Origin: Coptis chinensis
Taxonomy: Eukaryota > Streptophyta > Magnoliopsida > Ranunculales > Ranunculaceae
Direction: 5' to 3'
DNA length: 64,000 nucleotides
NCBI GenBank assembly: GCA_015680905.1
Contig: CM027385.1
Span: 20,962,501 to 21,026,500 of the forward strand
How positions within the stretch are numbered: the stretch's first letter is position 1; every line of letters begins with the position of its first letter. A program made the translations under genes and the position numbers. Shown piece by piece: positions 11,632 to 23,029 of the stretch. A model generated the notes under the pieces. That model had not been told where the DNA came from and ran no database searches. It worked only from the letters and a program-made list of their open reading frames with translations.

Positions 11632-13159
11632 AACTTTTTAAGGTTAGTTCAATAGATCCGCATCTAGTTTACGATTATTTATGATTTGAGATTAGTTCGA
11701 TACAATTATATCCGGTTTTTGATTTCCCGTTAACTATTCTTTGAGGTTATTTAAATGCATTTGCATTTAGTTTCTGATTCCCCACTAATTATTCTATGAG
11801 GTTAGTTCAATGCAGTTGCATTCAGTTTTTAATTTTCTATTAATTATTTTTTGAGTTAAGTTTAATACATTTGTATCCAATTTCCAGTTTCCCATTAATT
11901 ATTATTTGAAGTTTGTTTGATGTATTTGCATACCGTTTCCGATTTCCCGTTAAATATATTTTCAAGGATTTGCATCCAATTTATGATTTCCCGTTAGTTA
12001 TTCTCTGACGTTAGTTTAATGCAATTGCATCCAGTTTCCGATTTATAGTTAATTACTTTTTGAGTTTAGTTTATTGCATTTGCATAAAGTTTCCGATTTC
12101 CCGTTAATTACTCTTTGAGCTTAGTTATGTATTTGAATCGAGTTTCCGACTTTCTTATAATTATCCAATGTGGTGTGTAATACCAACTTCTACTAATCCA
12201 TTTGTAGTACATGCCCTTGCAAACATGACATAAAAAATAAATTATGCTTAATTTTCTATGTGGGATCATCGAAGATTATCCAGTTCCCGATTTTCCGTTA
12301 ATTATTCTTTAAATTATGCATGGCTCGCTATGTGGAATCTTCAAATATTATCTACAAACGGGTGTTGTTATATTAATTATTCTAAAAAATATTTGCAAAT
12401 ATGCATAACTATTATATATTAATATTATATTGATTACTCGACCAAATTTCTTATAACGTGAAAATCTCACTCTCCATTAAAAAAAAAACTCACCTTTGAT
12501 AAAACCCCTCAACTTCATTTTGTTGTTTAATAATAGAAGTTTGATTGAAGTTTTGTGAGATTACCTAATAAGGCGAAGTTCATATATATTGAAGCTACTT
12601 GAATAGCAAGGATATCCCAATCATACGGAAAGAGATAAGATAAACACCATTTTAAATGCAAAACTATACTTATCGAGATATTCCCACAACATATAACCCA
12701 ACTATGTTTTGAGGTTAGTTCAATGTATTTGCATCCAGTTTATGATTTTCCGTTATTTATATTTTGATGTTAGTTCAATGCAGTTGCATCCAATTTCCAA
12801 TTCCCGTTATTTATTTTTTGAGAGCAGTTCAATGCAATTGCATCAAATTTATGATTTCTCATTAATTATTCTTTTTTCGGTTAGTTTAATACATTTGCAT
12901 CCAATTTTCAATTTCTTGTTAATTGTTCTTCGAGGTCAGTTCCATGCACTTGCATTCAGATAATTATTGTATTAATCCAAATTCAATAAATGTAAATTAT
13001 TATTTGAGGTTAGTTATTGTTTGAGGTTAGTTCAATTAATTTGCAACCAGTTCCCGATTTCCCATTAATTACTTATTGAGGTTTTGCATCTAGTGTATTT
13101 TTTTTAGATTAGTTCAGTGCAGTTGCATCCGGTTTCTGATTTCCCGTTAATTATTTTAT

Positions 13160-13313
13160 GGCTAAATCTATGGTGCGCGAGATGTATCGTGCGCGAGATA
13201 CATCTGGGCCACTCGATCACACACAGAGGGTGGGTGTATTTCATCAAAGAAGTACTGATCCAAAGGCCCATACTGCATGCATACCATACAGCATGCGCAC
13301 TGAAGACTAACTC
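13160..13313. mobile_element. GGCTAAATC-family MITE with 9-bp target duplication
   Basis: This 154-bp insertion in the minisatellite begins GGCTAAATCTATGGTGCGCG. It is flanked by TTATTTTAT at 13151-13159 and 13314-13322. Its right end is not an obvious inverse of its left end. Confidence 0.7.
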
Positions 13314-13740
13314 TTATTTTATAAGATTAGTTCCACACATTTGCATTATATGTTTCCAATTTATAATTAATTTTTCTTTGAGGTTAGTTCAATGCAGTTG
13401 CAACCAATTTCCGATTTCCCGTTAATTTAATCTTCGAGGGTTAGCAGTTAGCTCAATGCATTTGCATCCAATTTTCGATTTTCCAACAATTATTTTTTCA
13501 TGTTAGTTTGATGTATTTCCATCCAAGTTTTGATTTCCTGTTAATTATTCTTTGAGGTTAGTTTAATGTAGTTGTATCCATATTCGATTTTTATATTAAT
13601 TACTTTTTAAGATTAGTTCGATGCTTGCACTTGCATCCAGTTTCCAATTTATTGTTAAATATTATTTGAGGTTAGTTCGATACATTTGCATCCAGTTTTC
13701 GATTCCCCATTAATTGTTTTTTGACGTTAGTTTCATTTAG

Positions 13741-14227
13741 AATACATATTTTAAAATATTTGTCATTATTGTTTTGCTGTTATTTTGTGATGTTATTTTT
13801 TGTATAATAACTGTGTTTTGAGGCCATGTTAAGGATATATTCAAAAAAATATGTCGGTGCTTTATCATAGACACTAAAATTGTATGATTTGTAATAGGGA
13901 ATTAGTTTCTACAAATCACCTAATTTACAGTATTTTTTTTATTTGATCAAATATATAAGAATTGGAACACTAAAAGTGTTTGATTCGTAATAGGAAATTA
14001 CCTTCTACAAATCACATATTTTCTAGTATCTTTTTTTTTTTTTTTATTTAATCAAATAGATAAGAATTGGAAATACACTCAAACTCTCCAAATATAAGAA
14101 TTGGAAATATACTCAAACCTTCCAAAGAGATCCCATGTACGTGGGATTGTAGGATATAAAATACAATAGGTCTCTGCTTTAGTATATAGATAGTAGATTG
14201 CTTTAGATATATCTACGATATTTCCAT
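13741..14227. other. AT-rich intergenic DNA
   Basis: No gene was recognised. One internal near-duplication is visible: GTAATAGGGAATTAGTTTCT near 13893 and GTAATAGGAAATTACCTTCT near 13989, each followed by ACAAATCAC and AT-rich sequence. Confidence 0.4.
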
Positions 14228-14236
14228 ATCAAACAA

Positions 14237-14644
14237 GGGAGGGGTTCTAGGGACATATTTTAGCTTAACACGTAAACAAACTCAAAATCGTTAGGGCATT
14301 TATAAGTTTTGAATTAGGCCAATTTTTTGTTGATATGATCTCCTAACTATTCTAAACATTCTCACAAATAATAAAAATATCCAAAAATTCAAAACTTGTT
14401 TAATGTAGTTAACAATTTACAAAATTTGGCTAATTGTAGACCGTTCATTTTCACCATTGTTGATATTGTATTTAGCAAGTTTATAATATATGAGCATATA
14501 TTTTTTAAAATATTTGTGACAATGTTTAAAATAGTTAGAAAATCATATCCACAAAAAATTAGCCTAATCCAAAACTTATAAATGCCCTAACAATTTTGAG
14601 TTTGTTTAAGTGTTAAGATAAGATATGTACCTTGAACCCCTCCC
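14237..14644. mobile_element. Mutator-type fold-back MITE, 408 bp
   Basis: It begins GGGAGGGGTTCTAGGGACAT and ends with the inverse, GTACCTTGAACCCCTCCC. The inverted arms extend about 130 bp and leave a short centre. It is flanked by a perfect 9-bp duplication ATCAAACAA at 14228-14236 and 14645-14653. It encodes nothing; the 61-codon frame at 14396 is a by-product. Confidence 0.9.
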
Positions 14645-14933
14645 ATCAAACAATGTAAAATGTCCCCAAAGATGGGGATATATCCATGATACATATCAAG
14701 AAATTGAGTATCGATAAACACTCATATCCTGATATTTTGTACTATGGTTTGAAGTTTGAACTGCCCGATTCAAGTTTTGAACTGATGAACCGGTCAACTC
14801 GGTTGTTCAAATGTTAAAAAACGTGTTTAACTTTGGAGTTTTCAATTAACCTGGCCATGTTGATTCAACCAAATACTTCCTTTAGTTGCCTCAATTATAA
14901 TTGAGCCATTATAATTACAGGTTATAATCATAT

Positions 14934-14993
14934 CGCTAAATCTACGATGTGCTGGGTGCGGGCTGTACCAAAACTAATGGCGCGCGATTTTTC
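14934..14993. mobile_element. GGCTAAATC-related fragment (second subfamily)
   Basis: CGCTAAATCTACGATGTGCT followed by ACTAATGGCGCGCG matches the fragment at 60157-60220 better than the main family. It is a relic with no recognisable right end. Confidence 0.5.
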
Positions 14994-15987
14994 TCTAACA
15001 AAGAACCGCTCTGGTTTTATTTGAACTAGTGGTCTAACCTGATCCGGTCAAAAAACTAGTTCTGACTTTGACCCATATCGGGTAAGGTTGACGAAATTTA
15101 GTCAAATTTCCATCGGTTCTGACTTCTGATACTCAAATTTCATAGGGTCATACTGGTCAATGCAAATTTCAAAATTTTGCGAAAGAAGGAAACCAAAGCA
15201 ACCCGAAAATTTGGCGAAATTTGGAAACCAAAAAATCCCGCTCTATCATTATTTTGAATCCTTTTGGAAACCTCAATATCCCCGCTCAATCGCTCATATA
15301 TGAGGAAACAAAACCTCCCTTTCTCTCCTCTCTCCCTCACTGCCTCACTGGCTAGTACACACTCTTTTCTAACTGCTGCTGTGCGATATTCTAAACTAGC
15401 TAGGGTAAGTAGAATACTCCACTCATCTCTCCATTAATTGTTAACAAATTGTTTTTCATCTCTCTCTTAATTTATGGTTTTTCGTTTCTGTTGCTTAGAT
15501 TTTGCTTGCATTGATTCTGCTTTGATTTTCTTGCTTCAAAGGTATGTTTTACGAGGATGTTTTATATTTTGTTAGTTATTGATGTGAATTTAATATATCG
15601 ATACTGTTCCGGTTTTGCTTGGTTTGAAGATACTTTATTTTCATCTTATTTGTTTGAAATTAGTATCTTCATACTGTTATAATTTTGGTTGGTTCAAGGG
15701 TGTTTACTTCACAATGATTTTATTTCGCTTGAAATTATGGGGGTGTTCCAATTTCATAAAAACTCTAAAAATAATAGAGCCAAAAAAAAAAAAGTCTTGT
15801 TTCTTGAGTAAATTGGACGTATTTTCAAGTGAGCGGACAGAACGATCTAGGCTTTGGGGGGGGGTTACGCGGGACAAAAGGGAGTTTGGTTGGTTTCTGT
15901 CTGTCCTCAAGCGACCCACTTTGAAGCATTGGTACTGGAACGGACCTATTCACTCACAAGAACGAGGCCTCAAGATAGTAGAACCAA
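14994..15987. other. Intergenic; possible orphan 5' leader
   Basis: No protein was recognised. The stretch 15300-15410 (CT-rich leader, then CTAGCTAGGGTAAGTAG) resembles a plant 5' untranslated exon with a GTAAG donor, followed by T-rich intron-like sequence and a possible acceptor near 15540. No coding exon follows that I can identify, so this is weak. Confidence 0.25.
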
Positions 15988-16220
15988 ATACTTATTCACT
16001 TGCAACCCATGGTAAAGAAAATGTACAGTAGATTTAGCCATATATTAAGAAGTAGTGCGCGAGATGTGAGGGCCTTTGGATCAGTACTTTGTGATGCAAT
16101 ACACACGCACCTCCTGTGATGAGTGGCCGAGATGTGAGAGCGTACCATACATCTCGCGCACAGTATACTTATTCACTTGCAACCCATGGTAAAGAAAATG
16201 TACAGTAGATTTAGCCATAT
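15988..16220. repeat. 56-bp direct duplication flanking a GGCTAAATC-family core
   Basis: ATACTTATTCACTTGCAACC through GATTTAGCCATAT (56 bp) occurs identically at 15988-16043 and 16165-16220. Between them lie family words: GTGCGCGAGATGTGAGGG, TTTGGATCAGTACTTTG and GAGTGGCCGAGATGTGAG. The duplication contains the element end GATTTAGCC plus flanking DNA. It is therefore not a simple target-site duplication. Confidence 0.8.
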
Positions 16221-18530
16221 TAAAATGTGTCAGGTATTTAAGTTAGTTAAAATTCACCATCTGACCAAATCATGTCATATACATTCTACATATATGGTAC
16301 AAAGGTTTAAATTCCATGAAAACTAGATAAATTTGTCCAAAGTATACATAGCAAAAATAAATATGCAACCCGCATAGGGTACTACCAAAAATATCTACAA
16401 TATTTAGCCAATAATTAAAAAAAAAAGCGTATATATATATGCGGGGCCGAGTCCGATGCAGACTAGGACTACTTCACTTGGTCATCTATGTTTGCTTAGT
16501 GTGTTTACACTTAGGTGTTCATTCTGTGTCCGACCATACTTTTCGTAATTAGAGTAGGACTACATTAAATATTCTGGTCGTGTATAATTTTGTTGTTGTT
16601 CATCATGTATTTTGGACAATTTGTAGTTTCTTTAAGTTTGTTATATATATTAACTTGTGTAAATGGCACCACACGATGAAGCAGTGGTGTTTAGTTTTGT
16701 TACAAAGCTTTCGCACTTGTGTTATCTTTTGTGTTGTGGGTGGCAACTTGGCTTGTTCGAGGGACTCGGTCATCGAAGTCACCACAGTCGCGTCCATAAC
16801 CAAGATGCCCCAAAGGGGACCCTGATAACTTTTTCTATATAAATGATGCATAAATTGCTTAGGCTTAAGAGTCACGGAAAATAAATAGATTGTTCCATGT
16901 TATGTGATTTCATTGCTACAGCTAACCCAATCCCCATATGTTGACCGGACTGGTACACATCGGTTATGTCATGGTGTTATATCCATGTCAGGATACAATA
17001 CCACTCTCGCACCAAACATTTTATACTAGGTGCACGGGATGTGTTGCATTGCATATAGCCACGTCTCAAGTTTGTGAAGGTGAGATTAGGTTTGTTTACT
17101 TGTCTTGTTAGTGAGTTGTCTCTTTTGAGAGAAAGAAAATAATGTGGTAGACGGAGCAATTGAGACAGACTTGGGATGGTTGACCCAATTATGGTTGGAT
17201 ATAATATCCCCATTTGTTTGAATTGTATCTAAATTTCTTGATTTTGATGTACATTCTCTTTAACTTAAGTTACCTTTTTTCTTTTCTTTTTTAATCCTTG
17301 GGCAGTTCCTAGTATCTCATACCCATCATTTGGGATATGTGGCTAACTTACTAGAGTAGTTAGGGTTTCAAACAGACTTAAAAGGTAAATTGATGATATT
17401 GGAGGATAGTGTTTTGGGAACAATGCTAGGTCAGGGCTTTTGCTTGGTATAGCTCTAACTAAAGGCAAGTGATACTACATTGGTAGAAAATGGGTATTAA
17501 AAACAATAAGCTTTAATGCTCTATTGTCATGCGTACTAAACTATCAAATACTCAATATTGCTTATAAATATTATCTTCCATATCATTCATCTCTTTTTCA
17601 ATTTGTAATGTATTTGAGTATGCCTGGGGATGCAATTTTGTACTCTACTCTCCACTGAATGAAAGCCTACAGTGTATTGTGGAAAAAGACTGTCTTGGGA
17701 TACAACTCATTGAATGCAGGTTTGGGTCGCCCTGAACCCCTAACATTTTCATAACAAAAAAGAACAAAAAACATTACATTTACTGCATTCACACTTCTTA
17801 AACAAGCTGTTGGAGCTTGCTTGTGGTGCTCGATTTCTTGCAGTTTAGTTAACTATAAGAAAATAAGAGGTCAGATCTCTTAACACTGCATTTGACTAAG
17901 CCTTTCCCATTTACCGCTCTCAACGTAATATAATTGCTTGCACGAGTGTTCTTTGCATCATAGCATTGTACTGATTACCTCCATCTCTATGGAATCAGAA
18001 AAACTTGAAACGCTTATTGCTTGCATCTTTCCTTGCATTACCTTTGTTACGATAATAAGGATATTTAGGTCATTCTGTAAGGGTATTGTAATCAACTGCA
18101 GGGCATATATTTGGGGTATGTATATATTTGTATTAGGTTTCTAGGGTTATTGAACAAGTCAATAGAATGTAGCCTTTAGATTTGTAATACCTTAACACTA
18201 TTGTCTTTGCATCAGGTGTTGGTGAGCTCTTACTATTGATTCTAAACATGCACATTTCATATGTTCTTCTAAATGTTGATTAAGCTAAAACCGTAGACCT
18301 ACTAGGGCATTAGGTCTAGCTCAAGACTCTTCAGAAGCAGGAATTTCCATGGTTATGACTTCAATTAGTTACATGGAGTAAAGTATTTTACTTATAGTTC
18401 ATGTTCAAGAATTAATATGTTGCAAAACGTTGCAGACTAGTGATAGGTAGAGCAATAAAAACAGTGAGATAATGATTGTAAACAAAATCGATAAGTAAGA
18501 TTAACTACTAATTGTTTACTTGGACTCGAG
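16221..18530. other. Intergenic DNA; no gene recognised
   Basis: Short frames occur on both strands (for example near 16580-16825, 16977-17213 and 17938-18144), but none resembles a family I know or sits in a convincing exon context. I also looked here for upstream exons of the Dicer-like gene, such as a GCGKT-type helicase motif I, and found none I could support. Confidence 0.4.
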
Positions 18531-18988
18531 ATTAGATGCCATTACTTGGGATTTCATTGCTTCTCTTTTTCGAAATTATTTATATTTTGGAATTATTTAT
18601 GTTCCGAAGTTACACACTTATCCAAAAAGCTTGGTGCCTAAGTATCATCTAAAATAGATCATCATATTTGTCCATCACTATCCAAACTGCTATTGTGTAG
18701 CTATTGGACTCCACCCTACTAGAAAATTTTCCCTAACTTCGTACCATTCATTATGTGTGCTGTGTGCAACATTCATTCCTCCAAGGCTCCATGGAAGCTG
18801 CAAAAATCCTAGCTCACTTCATTAACACTCAAAACTCACAAAGCATTATACGTAGTAAAGTATGCCATTAAAAACTCTTCGCTAAAAATTAGTATATACA
18901 AATAATTGTCTATATCAATATGTTTGACATACATGATAGTATGCCATATGAATAGTCATATCCAAGAAAGTATGTCATGAGTATCAAA
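18531..18988 (-). repeat. Partial third copy of the ~1.5-kb repeat family
   Basis: It parallels 23700-24215 in the same orientation, including ATTAGATGCCATTAC, GTTACACACTTATCC, ATTGGACTCCACCCTACTAG and CATACATGATAGTATG. It is more diverged than the main pair, with short deletions. Confidence 0.7.
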
Positions 18989-19002
18989 TCATACTCCTAG
19001 GG

Positions 19003-19740
19003 TTAGATTCTTTGCAAAATCCCATGGAATGTTGTTGGTGAATTCAATGGAACCATTATGTTTCGACTGTCAGATCCCAAATTCAACTCTGTAAGGCCTA
19101 CCCGAGCAGATAAAACGAAGCTATCTCGCATCAAGTATGTTGAATTGTTTGATTCCCGAAGTTTGGAATGGAGAAGGTTGAACGCATCAGGAAGCAGCCC
19201 GCGGTGGCTGCAAAAGGATATCTTCACTGGTCTCTTTATGAGGAAGGCATATTGGTATTTAACATTGCCCTTGAATCTTGGACGAGGATGGCAGACTAAA
19301 TCCCCACCAAAGTCGTACAAACTGTTTCAGTTTAATGGTACTATTGCTATTATGTTCAGGTTCTGAGGTGAGGAGAACAATGCTACTGAGAAATTAGAAT
19401 TTAGGGTTTTACATGATTACGACAACAGGTTGTGGAGTGAACCGAGGGCGTTTCGTTGGACAAATTGTATTCACTATTCACTACATTACCGTCACCCGTT
19501 TTTCGTTGACCTTCCCACGAAAATATTGCAGTTTTTGAATGCAATGACGATCCTGAGGGTGCGATTTCATGAAGAGAAGTTATTATTTGTCAAAAGAATC
19601 CCAACCATCGGCAATCACTCCATTCTCCCATTCATGTCGGACATCAATCTTTCTAGTTTATTATCGATTCGGTTTTATTATGCTTGTTCTTTAAATAAAC
19701 AATGTAGTTTTCGTTATAAGCCAATGTAGTATGCGGTTAT
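19003..19740 (+). pseudogene. Possible F-box-associated domain gene fragment
   Basis: The plus strand has open stretches (19058-19366 and 19430-19729) with pieces such as YVELFDSRSLEWRRL, FQFNGTIAIMF and LEFRVLHDYDNRLWSEP. Their order and spacing resemble the F-box-associated interaction domain of plant F-box proteins, where a short strand is followed by a phrase like LEVWVLEDY...W. A stop near 19365 splits it, and no F-box is seen upstream. The assignment rests on remote resemblance only. Confidence 0.3.
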
Positions 19741-19959
19741 CTTTGCAATTAAACGAGAACATAATCAATTTGTTTGTTTGTAGCAGTCCTAATCAAATAG
19801 CGAGTCATAATGAAATAGCCTAATCAATTGTAGAGGTTTGGTGTTTAGGGGACAACGACGATGACTTGGTACTTAACCGGGTGGAACACGACTGATGTGT
19901 GGACACGTGTCTTTGGGTGTAGAACGGAGAGTACTTACACAAGCTCCCTTTATTTTTTG

Positions 19960-20199
19960 GGCTAAATCTATCATGCGGCGAGATGTATGGTGCACGCCCT
20001 CACATCCGGGCCACTCATCCACGGGGTTGTGTGTGTATTGCATCACGGCACCGATCCAAAGGCCCCACATCCTCGCGCCGCGATACATCTTAGAGACCAC
20101 GATGCAGTGCCATTGATGCAATACACGCCACTCCTTGTGTGTGAGTGGCCCCAGATGTGAGGGCCGATACATCTCATCTCACAAGACATTGATTTAGCC
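19960..20199. mobile_element. GGCTAAATC-family element with both termini
   Basis: This is the most complete copy. It opens GGCTAAATCTATCATGCGGC and closes ACATTGATTTAGCC, with two inverted halves that each hold GGCCACTC, GTGTATTGC or its inverse, and GATACATCT. About 240 bp, no coding capacity. The flanks do not show a clear duplication. Confidence 0.75.
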
Positions 20200-20397
20200 T
20201 GGCGACTACACCACATGGACCAGCACAAAAAAACCATCCGAAGTCGGCTGTGATTGGCTGGTGTAGAGAGAGAAAACAGGAGAGAGGAGATAGAGAGAGA
20301 GTTTAACTTGTTATTTTATTTCTACCAACCAATCACAGTCGACTTCGGACGTTTTTTTTTTGCTGGGTCATGCGTTTTAGTTCTATCCTAAAAATCC

Positions 20398-20745
20398 CCA
20401 ACGATATGGCCACACCGTTTGGACTAAGTCTCCAACGATATGGCCACACCATTTGGACTTAGTCCAAAACGATGTGGCCATGTCATTTGGGATTTGAACT
20501 TTGAAAAAATATAAAGTTATGTTTTTTGGGCTCTTAGGTCGTTTGGGACTTAGACGGTGTGGTCAAGTCGTTTGTACTAAGTCCCAAACGACCTATCCGG
20601 GTCGTTTAAGTTTGGGGTTTCCAATTCAATTTTTGGGGACCAATGGCATACTTGTAATAATGGTTTTTTTTAGATTTTTGAAACCAATGGCACACTTGTA
20701 ATAATTGTTTTTGTGGGAGTCCGACCTGGGGTTGGGGTCCGCGAT
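20398..20745 (-). repeat. Partial copy of the repeat family's palindromic end
   Basis: It parallels 23030-23340 in the same orientation, with ATGGCCACACC, TTTGGGATTTGAACTTTG, CTAAGTCCCAAACGACCTAT and CAATGGCATACTTGTAATAA. Sequence at about 20746-20960 then resembles the inverse of the same family near 3830-3960, suggesting nested or rearranged copies. Confidence 0.7.
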
Positions 20746-20963
20746 CATCTAAATGGGACTCATAAACAACCAAAGCAACTAATGAACCGAACAAAATATA
20801 CATTTTCAGCACCATATACAATGGATAATCACATTAGCATCCAAGATCCACATTCTAAATTTATAGGCAAAAACTAACTAAAGCACCGAATGACCCACGA
20901 AAAGATATGCGGTTTCAAGAACAAACACAAAATGGATCACCACTTTAGTTCCTACATTCCAAA

Positions 20964-21828
20964 TCATTTTTTGGCTAGATGATATAGCAACCATTCCCTA
21001 CGCCTCTCTAGCCTTAACACCATGAACACCCTTGCTTTTTTGTCATCATCAAGGAGCTCTAAAGCTTTAATGAAAGTAATGCTATCTAGGTCAGGCACAT
21101 TTTCTAATTCAGCAATGATCTTTGCTTCTTCTGTATGTTCAACACTAGAACCAGTAATTTGTTTCTTCATATTACGACCCTTTTCAGAAACTAAAGCGGT
21201 TTCCATGCCATGAATTACCTCTTCCATACCCTCTCCAGTTGATTTTTCGCGGTTTCCTAGCATTGGATTGATTGCTTGATCGCGTTGATCGATTCCTCTT
21301 AGCATTAGTTGATGGGACTTGAACATTGTTCATCACCTTTTTTACCTTCGTTCTAAATAAAAGACATATTTACTTAATCGATCAGTTGATAACCTTAATA
21401 CCTGACAGTAGTACGACATAGAAAATGACGCCAACAATACATGTGTTTACCAAGTTACCAACTAAGTCTGTATAGTTCATTTATCCTATTCATAATCCAT
21501 AAACCAAAATGACAACTGAAAAGGGACTGACCATTTTGATCCTTACCATGGCCCAAAGCAGCTAATTCTTCATCTACTAAGTTGATCAACTGTTTGCATT
21601 TGGGGAGGAGTCTGATGCCTCCTGCTTCATTTCGGGCGCTCTTGCTGCCTCTATCTGATATATTGATTCAAGAAGAATCTGCGCCTCGTACCTAGACTGC
21701 CTAGAACGACGCATGATACGCATGATACGTTGATTTCTTTCTTGAAAGTTCAGACCATTTCCACTTCGATTTGTCTGAGCCATATTAAACCTGAAATAAA
21801 AAGTTTTTATAACTCTCTGAGGTACCAA
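20964..21828 (-). CDS. Possible Myb/SANT-like transposon-associated protein, fragment
   Basis: Two minus-strand frames lie close together: 21828-21586, with MAQTNRSG and a charged arginine-rich helix (NQRIMRIMRRSRQSRYEAQ), and 21326-20964, ending LELLDDDKKARVFMVLRLER. The ending resembles the C-terminus of plant Myb/SANT-like proteins (L10-interacting type), which relate to the DNA-binding partner encoded by PIF/Harbinger elements; there a LL-D-KA-FL pattern is typical. No SANT helix-turn-helix is visible here. It sits inside a transposon cluster, which fits a mobile origin. It may instead be an unrelated relic. Confidence 0.3.
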
Positions 21829-23029
21829 TCAACCACCCTACCTCTGCTAAAGCCTGTACAGTTAAATAAATCGCTACACATTTAGCTTGAAGAGCGAAAG
21901 TGAGTAGGTGTAATCGTTCGGGGATTAATTGGATGATTTTTCATAACACTACATTTCTTTACAAATAATTATTAAATATATTTAACTTTGAAATACCAAC
22001 ATAATGAAGCCAATTAAGAACCCAATCAATCAATAAACAATTAAAACACTCAATCAACTAAAATAAATATGATTAAAGTGTAGAACTTTACGTAATCGAG
22101 GGTTGGTCGAATCAGCAAAATGTTGAGTTCAATGTTTAACATTGAAATAGTGAACACAATTACTCGACTAATCGAGCCATTAGCCCTAATCGGCCGAAAG
22201 TACTTGGGGAGTTTTGAGCCGATTGATCGGGATTAAATTGTTAGTCGGATTCGGCTAAGCGTGAGTAGCAAGTACTCATTGATTACTTTCGGGAGTACTC
22301 AACGATTTAATAGCCCAGACTAAAGCTCTATAAAGATGTACAAATGCTCCAAAATAAAATGATTTCCAAAATGATATATTACTTAAGTTTGGTGATGTGG
22401 TGGATTTGGAGAGGGAGGAAATTTCCGTGATTTCGGGGAATGAAATTTTGCAAATTATCAATGGATGTCGTGCTGGTCTGGTGGGGAAATCTAAATTTGG
22501 TTAATGGAAGACCATTTACCTGAATTTTTGATTCTTGATTTAATCCCGGGAGTTGGGAAGATCTAAAATTATTCTGAATATACCTGGTTCCTCCTAGGTA
22601 TTAGGATGAGGACTTGCGATTAGTACCAATGGCAAAGGCGATGAAGCCTCACCTCCACTACTGAACCCTAACATCTTCATCACTCAAAGTTCTCTCAATC
22701 CACTGATCAACATAAACTTCCCCACTCAAACTATCAATCGGGTCATTGACATTGCAAAATAAAAAGAAGAAGAAAGATCAATTTTTATTAAAAGCACGCG
22801 CCATAGCAAAGGATGGAAAAATTTCTTTCTTTCTAGCCTTTCCTTTCCTTTGATTGAAGAATGAAGGGGCGAAAACCTTTCAAAACCGAAAAGGCAAAAA
22901 CCCTTACCTGCACAAACCTCGGCCTGACAAAACCTTTTCGCATTCCCATGACGAAAATGATAACTTCGCCCACAAAACCTTTTCAACACGTTGTTCCAAA
23001 AACTTTATTTTGGCTTTCTAAAGTCAAAT
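21829..23029. other. Intergenic DNA; no gene recognised
   Basis: The stretch holds AT-rich sequence with short frames at 22276-22461 and 22726-22989 (minus) and 22861-23103 (plus) that I cannot assign. The words ATCGAGCC, TACTCG and GGGATTAA recur near 21915-22300 without a clear period. Confidence 0.4.

Larger units (their letters stand above)
11040..13740. repeat. Degenerate 55-57-bp minisatellite array
   Basis: The unit is approximately GAGGTTAGTTCAATGCA, TTTGCATCCAGTTTCCGA, then TTTCCCGTTAATTATTCTTT. I can follow it through about 11040-11490, 11640-12140, 12270-12310, 12705-12965, 13010-13150 and 13320-13735, several dozen units in all. Each unit has a near-palindrome ATGCANTTGCAT. Two small elements are inserted in it. 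The short open frames at 12709-12963 and 13117-13425 only translate the repeat. Confidence 0.8.

Noticed and set aside
17640-17710. GTATTGTGGAAAAAGACTG looked like the Walker A (CGKT) exon of the Dicer-like gene
   Set aside because: Flanking translation does not match DCL4 motif I context, and the reading frames are interrupted.
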